A stretch of 64,000 nt of DNA from Solibaculum_A intestinale (GTDB taxonomy: Bacteria > Bacillota > Clostridia > Oscillospirales > Acutalibacteraceae), in assembly GCF_040096205.1 (NCBI RefSeq), contig NZ_JBBMFD010000004.1:80729-144728 (forward strand), given 5' to 3'. The notes under the pieces are model-generated. The model was not told the origin of the DNA. It did not search any database and worked only from the letters and a program-made list of their open reading frames with translations. The translations under genes and the position numbers were made by a program. Every line of letters begins with the position of its first letter. Position 1 is the stretch's first letter. Below are positions 8,725 to 16,560 of the stretch, piece after piece.

Positions 8725-9566
8725 TGGAAGCAATTTATGAATGTATGGAATCGGTTCTGCCGTTCTCCTTCATGCATTACGATTTTATGAAAAACGCGCT
8801 GCTGGCGGTGCTGCTGCTGACCCCCATCTTCGGCATGATCGGGACCATGGTGGTGGACCACAAGCTGGCTTTTTTTTCCGATGCTTTAGGCCATTCCGCC
8901 CTGACCGGCATTGCCATCGGGGTGCTTCTCGGTATTTCCGAGCCGGTGGTGGCTATGACCCTGTTTGCCATCGTGTTCGCCATTCTGTTAAACAGCATCC
9001 GCCGTTCCCGGGTTTCGTCCAGCGACACGGTCATCAGCGTCTTTTCCTCCACGGCGGTGGCACTTGGTCTGGTGCTTCTCTCTTCTGGCGGTGGATTCTC
9101 CAAGTACTCCTCTTATCTGATCGGTGATATTTTGACCATCCGGCCGGCGGAAATCGCCATTTTGGCGGTGGTTCTGGTGCTGACGCTGATTTTCTGGATT
9201 TTCTGCTTCAATAAGCTGCTGCAGATCAGCGTCAACAGTACCCTGGCCTCCAGCCGGGGGGTTCCGGTGAAGACCATGGAGCTGATTTTTATCCTGGTCA
9301 TCGCCGTGATCGTCACCATCTCCATCCGCTGGGTAGGGATTCTCATCATCAATTCCCTGCTGATCCTCCCCGCCGCCGCCAGCCGCAACGTAGCCCGCAA
9401 CATGCGCCAGTATCATTTGCTCTCCGTGCTGTTTTCTATGGCGGCAGGGGTAATCGGCTTGGTGGCGTCCTACTACTACGGGGCGGCGGCAGGACCTACC
9501 ATTGTCCTGGTCAGCGCCGTCTTCTTCTTCGCCACCTTCTTTCTCAAGCGCCTGGTGCGAAACTAA
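8724..9566 (+). CDS. znuB: Zinc ABC transporter, permease ZnuB
   Basis: 280 residues with about eight hydrophobic helices. The family motif DALGHSALTGIAIGVLLG and the later SRGVPVKTMELIFILVIAV stretch identify the ABC-3 permease family. Its ATG shares a base with the znuC stop (TAATG). A strong bidirectional terminator follows. Confidence 0.94.
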   Translation: MEAIYECMESVLPFSFMHYDFMKNALLAVLLLTPIFGMIGTMVVDHKLAFFSDALGHSALTGIAIGVLLGISEPVVAMTLFAIVFAILLNSIRRSRVSSSDTVISVFSSTAVALGLVLLSSGGGFSKYSSYLIGDILTIRPAEIAILAVVLVLTLIFWIFCFNKLLQISVNSTLASSRGVPVKTMELIFILVIAVIVTISIRWVGILIINSLLILPAAASRNVARNMRQYHLLSVLFSMAAGVIGLVASYYYGAAAGPTIVLVSAVFFFATFFLKRLVRN

Positions 9567-9592
9567 TTGCGGCTCCCGCGCCGTTTTATCAA

Positions 9593-9630
9593 AAAAAGCG
9601 CAGCCGCCCTGATGGGCGGCTGCGCTTTTT
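9593..9630. terminator. Bidirectional terminator after znuB
   Basis: A 17-bp perfect stem (AAAAAGCGCAGCCGCCC and complement) with A run on the left and T run on the right, so it can stop transcription from both znuB and the minus-strand gene at 9826. Confidence 0.88.
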
Positions 9631-9825
9631 CGTGAAATAGGCACGTCTTTTCTATTTCCGTCATAGGCTCTGGAAAAAAACTTTGATTATTTCTAAAGGC
9701 AGACCGATGCTCGCAATTTGCCTGGGAGAAACAAATAGCACCTTCTCTGTCCTCCGCAGGGATTCTCTTCGGAAGGAGAAACGCTTTGGCTCCCGTTTTC
9801 TCTATCCTAAGAATTTTTCCATCAG

Positions 9826-11025
9826 CTATCCCTGAAAGGCCGTATAACTGGTGAGATCCACCGCTACCTCCGGCTGCGCCCAGACAAATCCCATCTGAGA
9901 AGGGAGTTTTCCTTCTTCGAAACAACGCCACAGGTCCCAGTGAAGCCCCTTAACATACCGCTGCTCCCCTGTATCCACCACCAGCTCCTGCGGAAAATTC
10001 CACACCGGCACAAAGTCCGACAAGGCGTCAAAGCACGCCAGGTGAGGGACGATGGTATCAAGCCCGCAATAGGCGGGGTTCTTCCCCAGAATCTGCCCCA
10101 AAGTCCCCAGAAGCTTACCGCTTTCCTTAGAATCGTTGGGAGAACCCAGCGGCTCCACCCGGCCGTCCCGGTAGTGAACCACGATTTGGTCCTTGGGTGG
10201 GAACAGGTTGTAGGTGACGGTGGCCTTTTCAAATTCATAGACCAGAGTCGGGTCGATACTGAAATTACAGGCGTGGGTACCGTAGAAATACACCGGCACT
10301 CCTTCCTCTGTTTTCCCGGAAAAGGCCACCGTGTCATAGGTGTCGATGGCGTTGGCCCGGTAGGTCCCAGCCTTCATCGACACCAGGGGCGCACTCGTAT
10401 TCACCCGATCCCCCAGCAAAAACAGCATGTTGTGCAGATAATGGGCGATGCCGTTGCTGGCAATGGAATCCAAGACATAGCTGCCGTCCCGAGCCCGGTA
10501 TTTCCCGGCCCAGCCGCCGCCCCGGCCGTAGTAAACAAAGTCCCGGGGCCAGGCGGTATAGGAGCGCAAACGCAGGGCTCTGCCGTACTCCCCAGCCAGA
10601 ATAGCCCTTTTCACCTTCAAAATCACATCGGAAAAGCACCACTGGAACCCTACGCTCAGCTGTTTGCCGGTACGGGCCATGGTTTGACGAATGGCATCCA
10701 AGTCCTGCAGCCTGGGCACCAGAGGCTTTTCACACAGCACATGAGAGCCGTGTTCCATGGCCTCAATTACCTGCCCGGCATGCAGGTTGATCGGGGTAGC
10801 GAGCACAGCCAAAAGCGCCTCATGCTCCTCGTAAAAGGCTTCCATCGTGTCATAGCAGGGAATCTGCTCCTCCTGGATCCGGTCATACAGCGGACATTTC
10901 TCCACAAAAGGGTCCACCACCCCTGCCACCGGGTATTCCTCCCGGTCCAGGTGGTTTAGCAGCAGGTCTACGTAGGTGCGGCCGTAGCCGCCCACACCCA
11001 CCAGCAAAATGCTCTTTTTGCTCAT
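9826..11025 (-). CDS. Gfo/Idh/MocA family oxidoreductase
   Basis: 399 residues. The N-terminal Rossmann fold shows the dinucleotide loop GVGGYGRTYV and later LCEKPLVPRLQDLD, the EKP motif of this family. The C-terminal domain is the usual alpha/beta dimerisation and substrate domain. Members oxidise or reduce sugars, inositols and related compounds with NAD(P). It follows rhaB on the same strand with a 130-base gap, so a role in deoxysugar use is possible but not shown. The ribosome site is weak. Confidence 0.85.
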   Translation of the reverse strand: MSKKSILLVGVGGYGRTYVDLLLNHLDREEYPVAGVVDPFVEKCPLYDRIQEEQIPCYDTMEAFYEEHEALLAVLATPINLHAGQVIEAMEHGSHVLCEKPLVPRLQDLDAIRQTMARTGKQLSVGFQWCFSDVILKVKRAILAGEYGRALRLRSYTAWPRDFVYYGRGGGWAGKYRARDGSYVLDSIASNGIAHYLHNMLFLLGDRVNTSAPLVSMKAGTYRANAIDTYDTVAFSGKTEEGVPVYFYGTHACNFSIDPTLVYEFEKATVTYNLFPPKDQIVVHYRDGRVEPLGSPNDSKESGKLLGTLGQILGKNPAYCGLDTIVPHLACFDALSDFVPVWNFPQELVVDTGEQRYVKGLHWDLWRCFEEGKLPSQMGFVWAQPEVAVDLTSYTAFQG

Positions 11026-11155
11026 TGTCTTTCATTCTCTCTTTTCCAGAAAGCAGCCCCAGCGTTCCTTCAGATGCCGTTGGACTCTCTATTCCTGCGC
11101 TTGCGATCTCCGCTAAAACACTCTTTCTCTGTTTCCAAACACATTGGTTCTTCTT

Positions 11156-12628
11156 TTACCGCTTGATTATCTCAGCAAAACGCTTTGCCGCTTCGTTCCA
11201 AGCGTCCACGTCCTTGGGCTGGTACTTCTTCTGCTCAAAGGAGGAAGCGATGATCTTGCGGGCCTCCTTGAGGTTGGCGATTTCGCCCATAGCCATAAGC
11301 TGAACCGAAATGTTACCAATGGCGGTGGCCTCAATGGGACCGGTGATGACCTCGACGCCGCAGGCGTTGGAAGCAAACTGGGACAAAAGCCCGTCCTTGG
11401 TGCCGCCGCCCACAATGTGCAGGCAAGGATAAGGATGGCCGGTCAGGTCCTCAAGCGCCTTAAAGGTCATGCGGTATTTGAGGGCCAGGCTCTCGTAGAT
11501 GCAGCGCATGACTTCGCCTCGGCTTTCGGGCACATACTGGCCGGTCATGCGGCAGTAGTCCCGGATTTTGCCCGGCATATCGCCGGGAGTGTTGAAGGCC
11601 TCGTAATCCGGGTCCACAAAGCACTGAAACGGCTTGCAGGCCAGAGCCTCCCGCTCCAAGTCCGCAAAGCTGACCTCAAAGCCTTCCCGCTGCCACTGAC
11701 GGCGGGATTCCTGGATTAACCACAGGCCCATGATGTTCTTGAGCAGGCGCACGTTGCGTCCATAGCCGCCTTCGTTGGTAAAGTTGTTTTGCAGGCTCTT
11801 TTCGTTGATGACCGGCTTTTCGCATTCAGTCCCCATCAGCGACCAGGTGCCGCTGGAAATGTACACAAAGTCGTCCCCTTCGGCCGGAACGGAAACCACT
11901 GCCGAACCAGTGTCATGGCCGGCCACATAATAAACCGGAACACTGGGGATTCCCAGCTCCTTGCACAAATCGTCCTTCAAATTTCCAGCACAGGTACCCG
12001 CATCCACAATGTCACAAAAAATGTCCTTCGGAATTCCCAACCGGTCAAAGAGAGAATAGGCCCAGTCGCCGGTGTTGGGGTTCATCAGCTGGGTGGTGGA
12101 TGCCATGGTGTACTCCGAATGCTCCGCTCCGGTGAGGAAATAAACCATCATGTCGGGAACCAGCAGCAGCTTGTGGGCCCGCTTTAAAAGTTCCGGACGG
12201 TTCTTTGACAAAGAGAAGAGCTGATTGATGGTGTTGAGTGCGATGAACTGAATGCCCGTGTTTTCATAGATTTCTTCCTTGGGGATCACTTTGAACAGCT
12301 CCTCCATAATCCCCTCGGTGCGCGCATCCCGATAATGAATCGGGTTTTCCAAGAGGCGGCCCTCCTCGTCGAACAGGCCGAAGTCCACCCCCCAGGTGTC
12401 GATGCCCACGCAGTCAAACCCGCCGGCCAACTTCGCCTTGATGAGGCCCTGTTTGATTTCATGGTAGAGGCGCAGAATGTCCCAATAAAGGGTTCCGTTG
12501 AGACTGACCGGGTCGTTGGAAAAGCGGTGAATTTCCTGCAGGGAAATGGTTTTCCCGTCAAAGGTGCCTAAGATGGCGCGGCCGCTGGACGCACCGAAGT
12601 CAAAGGCAAGCACGCGTTTGTTCGCCAT
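11156..12628 (-). CDS. rhaB: Rhamnulokinase
   Basis: 490 residues, FGGY carbohydrate kinase. Phosphorylates L-rhamnulose at O1. Family signs are AFDFGASSGRAILG at the N terminus, IDTWGVDFGLFDEEGRLLENPIHYRD around residue 76, YVAGHDTGSAVVSVP, SSGTWSLMGTE and HIVGGGTKDGLLSQFA, all rhamnulokinase-type. GGGAGGAA precedes the ATG. The frame is intact from end to end, although the isomerase that should supply its substrate, directly upstream, is destroyed. Either rhamnulose comes from elsewhere or the gene is a recent orphan. Confidence 0.95.
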   Translation of the reverse strand: MANKRVLAFDFGASSGRAILGTFDGKTISLQEIHRFSNDPVSLNGTLYWDILRLYHEIKQGLIKAKLAGGFDCVGIDTWGVDFGLFDEEGRLLENPIHYRDARTEGIMEELFKVIPKEEIYENTGIQFIALNTINQLFSLSKNRPELLKRAHKLLLVPDMMVYFLTGAEHSEYTMASTTQLMNPNTGDWAYSLFDRLGIPKDIFCDIVDAGTCAGNLKDDLCKELGIPSVPVYYVAGHDTGSAVVSVPAEGDDFVYISSGTWSLMGTECEKPVINEKSLQNNFTNEGGYGRNVRLLKNIMGLWLIQESRRQWQREGFEVSFADLEREALACKPFQCFVDPDYEAFNTPGDMPGKIRDYCRMTGQYVPESRGEVMRCIYESLALKYRMTFKALEDLTGHPYPCLHIVGGGTKDGLLSQFASNACGVEVITGPIEATAIGNISVQLMAMGEIANLKEARKIIASSFEQKKYQPKDVDAWNEAAKRFAEIIKR

Positions 12629-12652
12629 GATGTTTGTTCCTCCCTTATGTAA

Positions 12653-13117
12653 CTATGCGGCGGGGTACGGCTTTTGCCGCGCCCCGCCGATAAAAATCTC
12701 ATTTATTGGCCGCTTATCTCTTGAAAAGGTGTCCTTCTCGTAGGCACGGACTTCGTCGGTCCAGTCCATACCCACCGGCATTTTCTTCTTGTCACAGTGG
12801 TAATCCCGGCATCGTGAGGGCTTTCTGGGAAAGGGCCAGGCGGCGGGATTTGTCACCTTCCCGCTTGTACTTCCTGACAGTGGCAACCGGCTCGAGCAGC
12901 GCTTCCAGCGTACGGGCGCGGTCAGGATCGCTGCCAGTCATAGAATCGCTTCGTTTAAAACCGGGCGTGTCGTCGCCCTGTCAGCAATGCAGAGAGATGA
13001 GAGTACGGCCGGCCAGTTCAATGGCTTTGCCAGCATCTACACCCGCTGCCGCGTAAGCTTCACGGGCGAATTCAAAAGCTTTTTTCTATATGTGACAAAT
13101 CATTCCTCACTTTCAAT
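12653..13117 (-). pseudogene. rhaA: Remnant of L-rhamnose isomerase with a large internal deletion
   Basis: Translating the minus strand in pieces recovers both ends of RhaA. The N-terminal piece reads AFEFAREAYAAAGVDAGKA, then SLHC, a TGA stop where the family has Trp, then QGDDTPGFKRSDSMTGSD. The frame then jumps straight to the C-terminal region: ARTLEALLEPVATVRKYKR and RRLALSQKALTMP. After a frameshift comes DYHCDKKKMPVG, WTDEVRAYEKDTFSRD. Against E. coli RhaA (419 residues) roughly 290-300 central residues are missing. There is also a frame slip in a six-A run near the start and about a 14-base loss near the end. Metal and substrate residues are in the lost part, so it cannot be active. 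Confidence 0.88.
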
Positions 13118-13156
13118 AGATTTGGAAATTTACACCATGTCTATATGGATGTTATT

Positions 13157-13185
13157 ATTATAATACAGACCAAAACGGTTGTAAA
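13157..13185 (-). promoter_or_regulatory. Promoter of the rhaA remnant-rhaB unit
   Basis: TTTACA-17-TATAAT on the minus strand, about 40 bases upstream of the rhaA remnant. It looks intact, so rhaB may still be transcribed. Confidence 0.65.
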
Positions 13186-13287
13186 TAAGAAAATCCACCA
13201 TTCCCCGCGTTTGGGCAGGATTCACGGGAGAACCGGAAAAGCTTGGGCGGGATTTGACGGTGCTGCGGAGAAACCGTGGAAATCACG

Positions 13288-13316
13288 TTTACAGAAATTC
13301 CATGCTATGGTATACT
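13288..13316 (+). promoter_or_regulatory. Promoter of the small gene at 13360
   Basis: TTTACA-17-TATACT, 43 bases before the ATG. Confidence 0.65.
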
Positions 13317-13359
13317 GTTTCATAGAAAAACGCCAGGCAGGAAGAAAGGGGAAATAAAG

Positions 13360-13722
13360 ATGTCTCGGTATGTCAACCGCATTGCGACCACCCGTTCGAA
13401 GGAGGAAATTGACGCCCTTTTGGTGCCGATTTTACAACGGGAAGGTTTTACCTATGTCAAATACGAAGGCGAAGATGTCTGGAAAAAAGGCGTGGGGCTG
13501 ATGACGGCTCCGCAGTTTTTCAAGTACGAGTACCTGGGCGACTCGGTGGGCGTGCAGGCGTGGATTAAGTTTGCAATTCTTCCCGGCGTCTATGCGGGCG
13601 AAATGGGTCTCAAGGGCTTCTGGGGCATCGCCATCAAAAAAATGCTGCAGGCCCGCGTCAACGAAATGGAGTATGCCATCGCCAATCCGTATCCCCAGCC
13701 TCAGGCGAGCGCAAACGTATAG
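13360..13722 (+). CDS. Conserved-looking protein of unknown function, 120 residues
   Basis: No family was recognised. The protein is soluble, starts MSRYVNRIATTRSKEEIDAL, has a basic/aromatic middle (EGEDVWKKGVG, then APQFFKYEYL) and a possible amphipathic C-terminal half with WGIAIKKMLQARVNEMEYAI. The tail NPYPQPQASANV is probably disordered. The start was moved to 13360 because AAAGGGGA lies just upstream and a good promoter sits 43 bases before it; the longer frame has no ribosome site. It is transcribed alone, next to the RNHCP gene. Confidence 0.7.
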   Translation: MSRYVNRIATTRSKEEIDALLVPILQREGFTYVKYEGEDVWKKGVGLMTAPQFFKYEYLGDSVGVQAWIKFAILPGVYAGEMGLKGFWGIAIKKMLQARVNEMEYAIANPYPQPQASANV

Positions 13723-13866
13723 GCCGACCAACAAAGCTATATTTTTCTGAAAATGGAAGAAAGAAAAAGACGGTTTGGTCTTCCTATATCCCGCTGGTTG
13801 TGATAGGATGGTGTTACGGCGAACCGCCGCAAAGGAAAACGATCTAAAATAAAAGGAGTTTGCTTT

Positions 13867-13902
13867 TTGAAACGTTATTGTAAATCGGTAATTGTGCGCT
13901 GA
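13867..13902 (+). CDS. Possible 11-codon leader peptide before the RNHCP gene
   Basis: An AAAAGGAG sequence lies about 8 bases before TTG, which opens MKRYCKSVIVR and ends at TGA (13900-13902). The stop is two bases before the first strand of a switchable hairpin pair, where a terminating ribosome would cover that strand. No other support for translation. Confidence 0.4.
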   Translation: MKRYCKSVIVR

Positions 13903-13904
13903 CC

Positions 13905-13968
13905 GGGAGGTTTGCGTAACAATTCAATTGCTCAAGCCTCCCAAAAGGTTTTAAAACTTTTTAGGAGG
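13905..13968 (+). promoter_or_regulatory. Mutually exclusive hairpins controlling the RNHCP ribosome site (candidate)
   Basis: Strand 1 (13905-13914, GGGAGGTTTG) pairs with strand 2 (13933-13942, CAAGCCTCCC). Strand 2 (CCTCC at 13937-13941, plus AAAAG at 13943-13947) can instead pair with CTTTT (13957-13961) and GGAGG (13964-13968), the ribosome site of the gene at 13979. Each form has about ten base pairs, and they cannot coexist. Free strand 1:2 leaves the ribosome site open; masking strand 1 would close it. Confidence 0.5.
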
Positions 13969-13978
13969 AATTATCCCC

Positions 13979-14404
13979 ATGAATCGGGAAAATAAACGAA
14001 AAACCTTTGAAAAGGGGTATTATAAAACTCACCCCTGCAGCGACAGTTTTACCTGCAAAGTCTGCGGCCGCCTGGTGGTAGCCGCCGGTGCGGGCAGCGA
14101 CCATCGCAACCATTGTCCCAACTGCCTTTGTAGCCTCCATGTGGACGAGGAGCCGGGCGACCGGGCGGCGGACTGCGGCGGCATTATGGAACCCATCGGC
14201 GTCTGGGTGCGCAAGCGCGGCGAATGGGCAGTGATCCATCGGTGTAAGCGCTGCGGCAAGCTGTCCTCCAACCGGGTGGCGGCCGATGACAATCCCATGA
14301 AGCTGATGTCCATCGCCATGCAGCCTTTGTGCACCCCGCCGTTCCCTTTAGAGCGTGTGGAGGAAATGACAAAGCTGATGGGCGGCGACGGAAGCATGAA
14401 GTGA
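13979..14404 (+). CDS. RNHCP domain zinc-ribbon protein
   Basis: 141 residues. The family name motif is present as DHRNHCPNCLCSLHVDEEPGDR (about residues 41-62). An upstream pair FTCKVCG and a downstream pair HRCKRCGKLSSNR complete the cysteine set for zinc binding. The function of the family is not known; the fold suggests nucleic acid or protein binding. An AGGAGG site precedes the ATG but is predicted to be sequestered in one of two alternative leader hairpins. A terminator follows directly. Confidence 0.85.
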   Translation: MNRENKRKTFEKGYYKTHPCSDSFTCKVCGRLVVAAGAGSDHRNHCPNCLCSLHVDEEPGDRAADCGGIMEPIGVWVRKRGEWAVIHRCKRCGKLSSNRVAADDNPMKLMSIAMQPLCTPPFPLERVEEMTKLMGGDGSMK

Positions 14405-14430
14405 AATGGACAAATGTTTGCTGTAAATTC

Positions 14431-14474
14431 GCAGAGCCAACGGATCAGATGGTACGTTGGCTCTGCATTTTTTA
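14431..14474 (+). terminator. Terminator after the RNHCP gene
   Basis: 12-bp stem GCAGAGCCAACG / CGTTGGCTCTGC followed by ATTTTTT. Confidence 0.88.
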
Positions 14475-14499
14475 ATAGTAATAACCGGCTTCCAAACCA

Positions 14500-14539
14500 G
14501 AAAGGCCCGGCGGAAAGAATCCTTTCCGCCGGGCCTTTC
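14500..14539 (-). terminator. Terminator after rpiB
   Basis: Perfect 18-bp stem (GAAAGGCCCGGCGGAAAG and complement) with a four-base loop, just after the rpiB stop on the minus strand; the T tail is short. Confidence 0.75.
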
Positions 14540-14555
14540 TCGTCTCGCCTATCGC

Positions 14556-14999
14556 TTATAGCTCGCCCTTTTCGATCTGCTCGAAGACAGCGATGCGGTC
14601 AGCGTGCCGGCCGCCTTCAAAAGCCGTGTTCAAAAACACGTCCACCAGCTCCAAAGCGAGGCCCGCGCCCACCACCCTGGCGCCCATGCACAGGATGTTT
14701 GCATCGTTGTGAAGGCGGGTGTACTTGGCACTGAAATAGTCCGAGCAACAGGCAGCACGCACGCCGGGGACTTTGTTGGCGGCGATGGAGATCCCGATAC
14801 CGGTTCCGCAGCAGAGAATGCCCTTCTCGCACTCGCCGACAGCCACTGCTTTGCCTACTTTTGCTCCGAAGAGGGCGTAGTTCACCGAGTCGCAGCTATA
14901 AGTTCCATAGTCCTTGTAAGCAATGCCCTTGCTGTCCAAATACGCGCGGATTTCTTCCTTGAGCGGGAAGCCCGCATGGTCCGATCCCAATGCAATCAT
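14556..14999 (-). CDS. rpiB: Ribose-5-phosphate isomerase B
   Basis: 147 residues. Interconverts ribose 5-phosphate and ribulose 5-phosphate. RpiB/LacAB signatures are ALGSDHAGFPLKEEI at the N terminus, ILCCGTGIGISIAANK around the catalytic Cys (the first Cys of CCGTG), and YTRLHNDANILCMGARVVG with the substrate His. Length is normal. GGAGG precedes the ATG. It is the last gene of a tsaE-tsaB-rpiB unit and is followed by a terminator; an 84-base gap separates it from tsaB. Confidence 0.95.
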   Translation of the reverse strand: MIALGSDHAGFPLKEEIRAYLDSKGIAYKDYGTYSCDSVNYALFGAKVGKAVAVGECEKGILCCGTGIGISIAANKVPGVRAACCSDYFSAKYTRLHNDANILCMGARVVGAGLALELVDVFLNTAFEGGRHADRIAVFEQIEKGEL

Positions 15000-15083
15000 T
15001 TGTTTTTCCTCCGTATTTCTTCTTATTTATTCGGTCCGCCTGTCTGCGCTCCCAGGTTAAGACGCGGCGGCTTTTCCACTCGA

Positions 15084-15791
15084 TTATTTTCCCGCCGCCT
15101 GCCGGCGTTTGAGTTCCCGCTGGGCCTGAGGCAGGCGCAGGTAGGAGGGCAGCAGGGCAGACGCGTCCACGCCCTTTCCCTGGGCAAATGCCTGCTGTGC
15201 CGCCCGGGCAACCCCGTAGGCGCGCTGGTAGCGCAGGTGAAGCGGGGCCAGGCGGAAGGGAATCCCCTGCTCGGCAAAGGCTTTCTCACAAACATGGGCG
15301 CCGTCCCCGGTCAAAAGCACCTGTTTTCCCAAGCACTTTAGTTCGGCTGTCAGTTCGGCAATGGTCAAAGCCCGGTCTTCGCACAGGCGGATGACCTGCC
15401 CATTCCGAACCTCGAACAGCGCCTGATACACCTGCTGGCACCTGGCGTCCATCGCCCCGCACACCACCCCGTCAAAACCCTCGAAAAGATAGGCCATAGA
15501 TTCCAGGGTAGAAATTCCAACACAGGGCTTCCCCTGCGCGAAGGCCATTCCCTTTACTGCCGCCACCCCGATGCGAATTCCTGTAAAGGAACCAGGACCG
15601 CTGTTTACGGCAAAGCCGTCCACCTGGGCCGGTTTTACATGCGCCGCAGCCAGAAGGTGTTCCACCAGCTGCATGAGGGTCTGGCTGTGGGTAAGCCCCA
15701 CGTTCAAATATTGTTCTCCAATCAGCTTCTCGTCCTCCAGCAGGGCGCAGGAGGCGGAAACCGCGGAGGAATCCATCGCTAAGATGCGCAT
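15084..15791 (-). CDS. tsaB: tRNA threonylcarbamoyladenosine biosynthesis protein TsaB
   Basis: 235 residues, ASKHA-fold partner of TsaD and TsaE in making t6A37 on ANN-decoding tRNAs. Seen: ILAMDSSAVSASCALLEDE at the N terminus, LTHSQTLMQLV and AVNSGPGSFTGIRIGVAAVKG, the hallmark TsaB motif. It overlaps tsaE by 13 bases. TsaD and RimI, often next door, are not in the window; rpiB stands in the usual rimI place. Confidence 0.93.
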   Translation of the reverse strand: MRILAMDSSAVSASCALLEDEKLIGEQYLNVGLTHSQTLMQLVEHLLAAAHVKPAQVDGFAVNSGPGSFTGIRIGVAAVKGMAFAQGKPCVGISTLESMAYLFEGFDGVVCGAMDARCQQVYQALFEVRNGQVIRLCEDRALTIAELTAELKCLGKQVLLTGDGAHVCEKAFAEQGIPFRLAPLHLRYQRAYGVARAAQQAFAQGKGVDASALLPSYLRLPQAQRELKRRQAAGK

Positions 15792-16222
15792 GAGTCTTCG
15801 CCTCTTTCCACCGTGATAACGCGTTCATACTCGTTTTGCCCCGGCTCGATGGCCACGCGGATGACATTTGCCGGCAAAGCGCCCTCAATGTTCTCGCTCC
15901 ACTCCACGGCCAGCACGCCGCCCCGGGCCAGATACTCGAAAAAGCCAGTGGATTCCAGGTCATCCCAGCCCTCCACTCGGTACATATCGAAGTGATAGAG
16001 CTCCAAATCTCCCGGGTGCTCATGCACTAAGGCAAAGGTGGGGCTGGACACCTCTCCCCCGACCCCGAGCCCTTTGGCAAGGCCGCGGACAAAAGCGGTT
16101 TTCCCCATTCCCAGCCCTCCATACAGCGCAAGCACGTCGCCGGGCAAAAGGGTTTTCGCAAGCTTTTGGGCAAACTGCTCGGTGTCTTCGGGCGAACGGG
16201 AAACAAAACGATCTGTCTGCAT
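15779..16222 (-). CDS. tsaE: tRNA threonylcarbamoyladenosine biosynthesis ATPase TsaE
   Basis: 147 residues. P-loop GGLGMGKTAFVRG (the family usually has GDLGAGKT), then SSPTFALVHEH and LYHFDMYRVEGWDDLESTGF, with VLAVEWSENI near the end: the standard TsaE order. It drives turnover of the TsaBD complex. The start at 16222 has GGAGG at the right distance; an earlier in-frame codon adds eight residues without a ribosome site. First gene of the operon, with a near-consensus promoter. Confidence 0.93.
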   Translation of the reverse strand: MQTDRFVSRSPEDTEQFAQKLAKTLLPGDVLALYGGLGMGKTAFVRGLAKGLGVGGEVSSPTFALVHEHPGDLELYHFDMYRVEGWDDLESTGFFEYLARGGVLAVEWSENIEGALPANVIRVAIEPGQNEYERVITVERGEDSCAS

Positions 16223-16327
16223 GAATACGATCCTCCGGTCAACCAAGTGGGGACGGGAAAAGGCGTTTGCCGATCCGGAGCGTCCCGCCAGCCGGTCAAA
16301 ACGCTTTGACGCGTCTGGTTAAAAAGA

Positions 16328-16356
16328 ATTATACCATATTTTTATTTTTGGTACAA
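16328..16356 (-). promoter_or_regulatory. Promoter of tsaE-tsaB-rpiB
   Basis: TTGTAC-17-TATAAT on the minus strand, about 105 bases before the tsaE start. The rest of 16223-16560 holds no gene I could support. Confidence 0.75.
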
Positions 16357-16560
16357 TGCGCAAAACCCATCCGGCTAATCACGGCCTCTCCGCTTTTATT
16401 GAAAAAAACGGTAATTTCCGTCCCTTCCTCTTCGAAAACTGTCACCTCCTCCTTTTGCCGACATAGTATGAAACTGTATCAATGCTTTGGAAACAGCCGG
16501 TTCTATGGTGTTCATAGTTCCGATTCCTTAGGCTGATCAAACGGAAACGGAGGAGATTTT

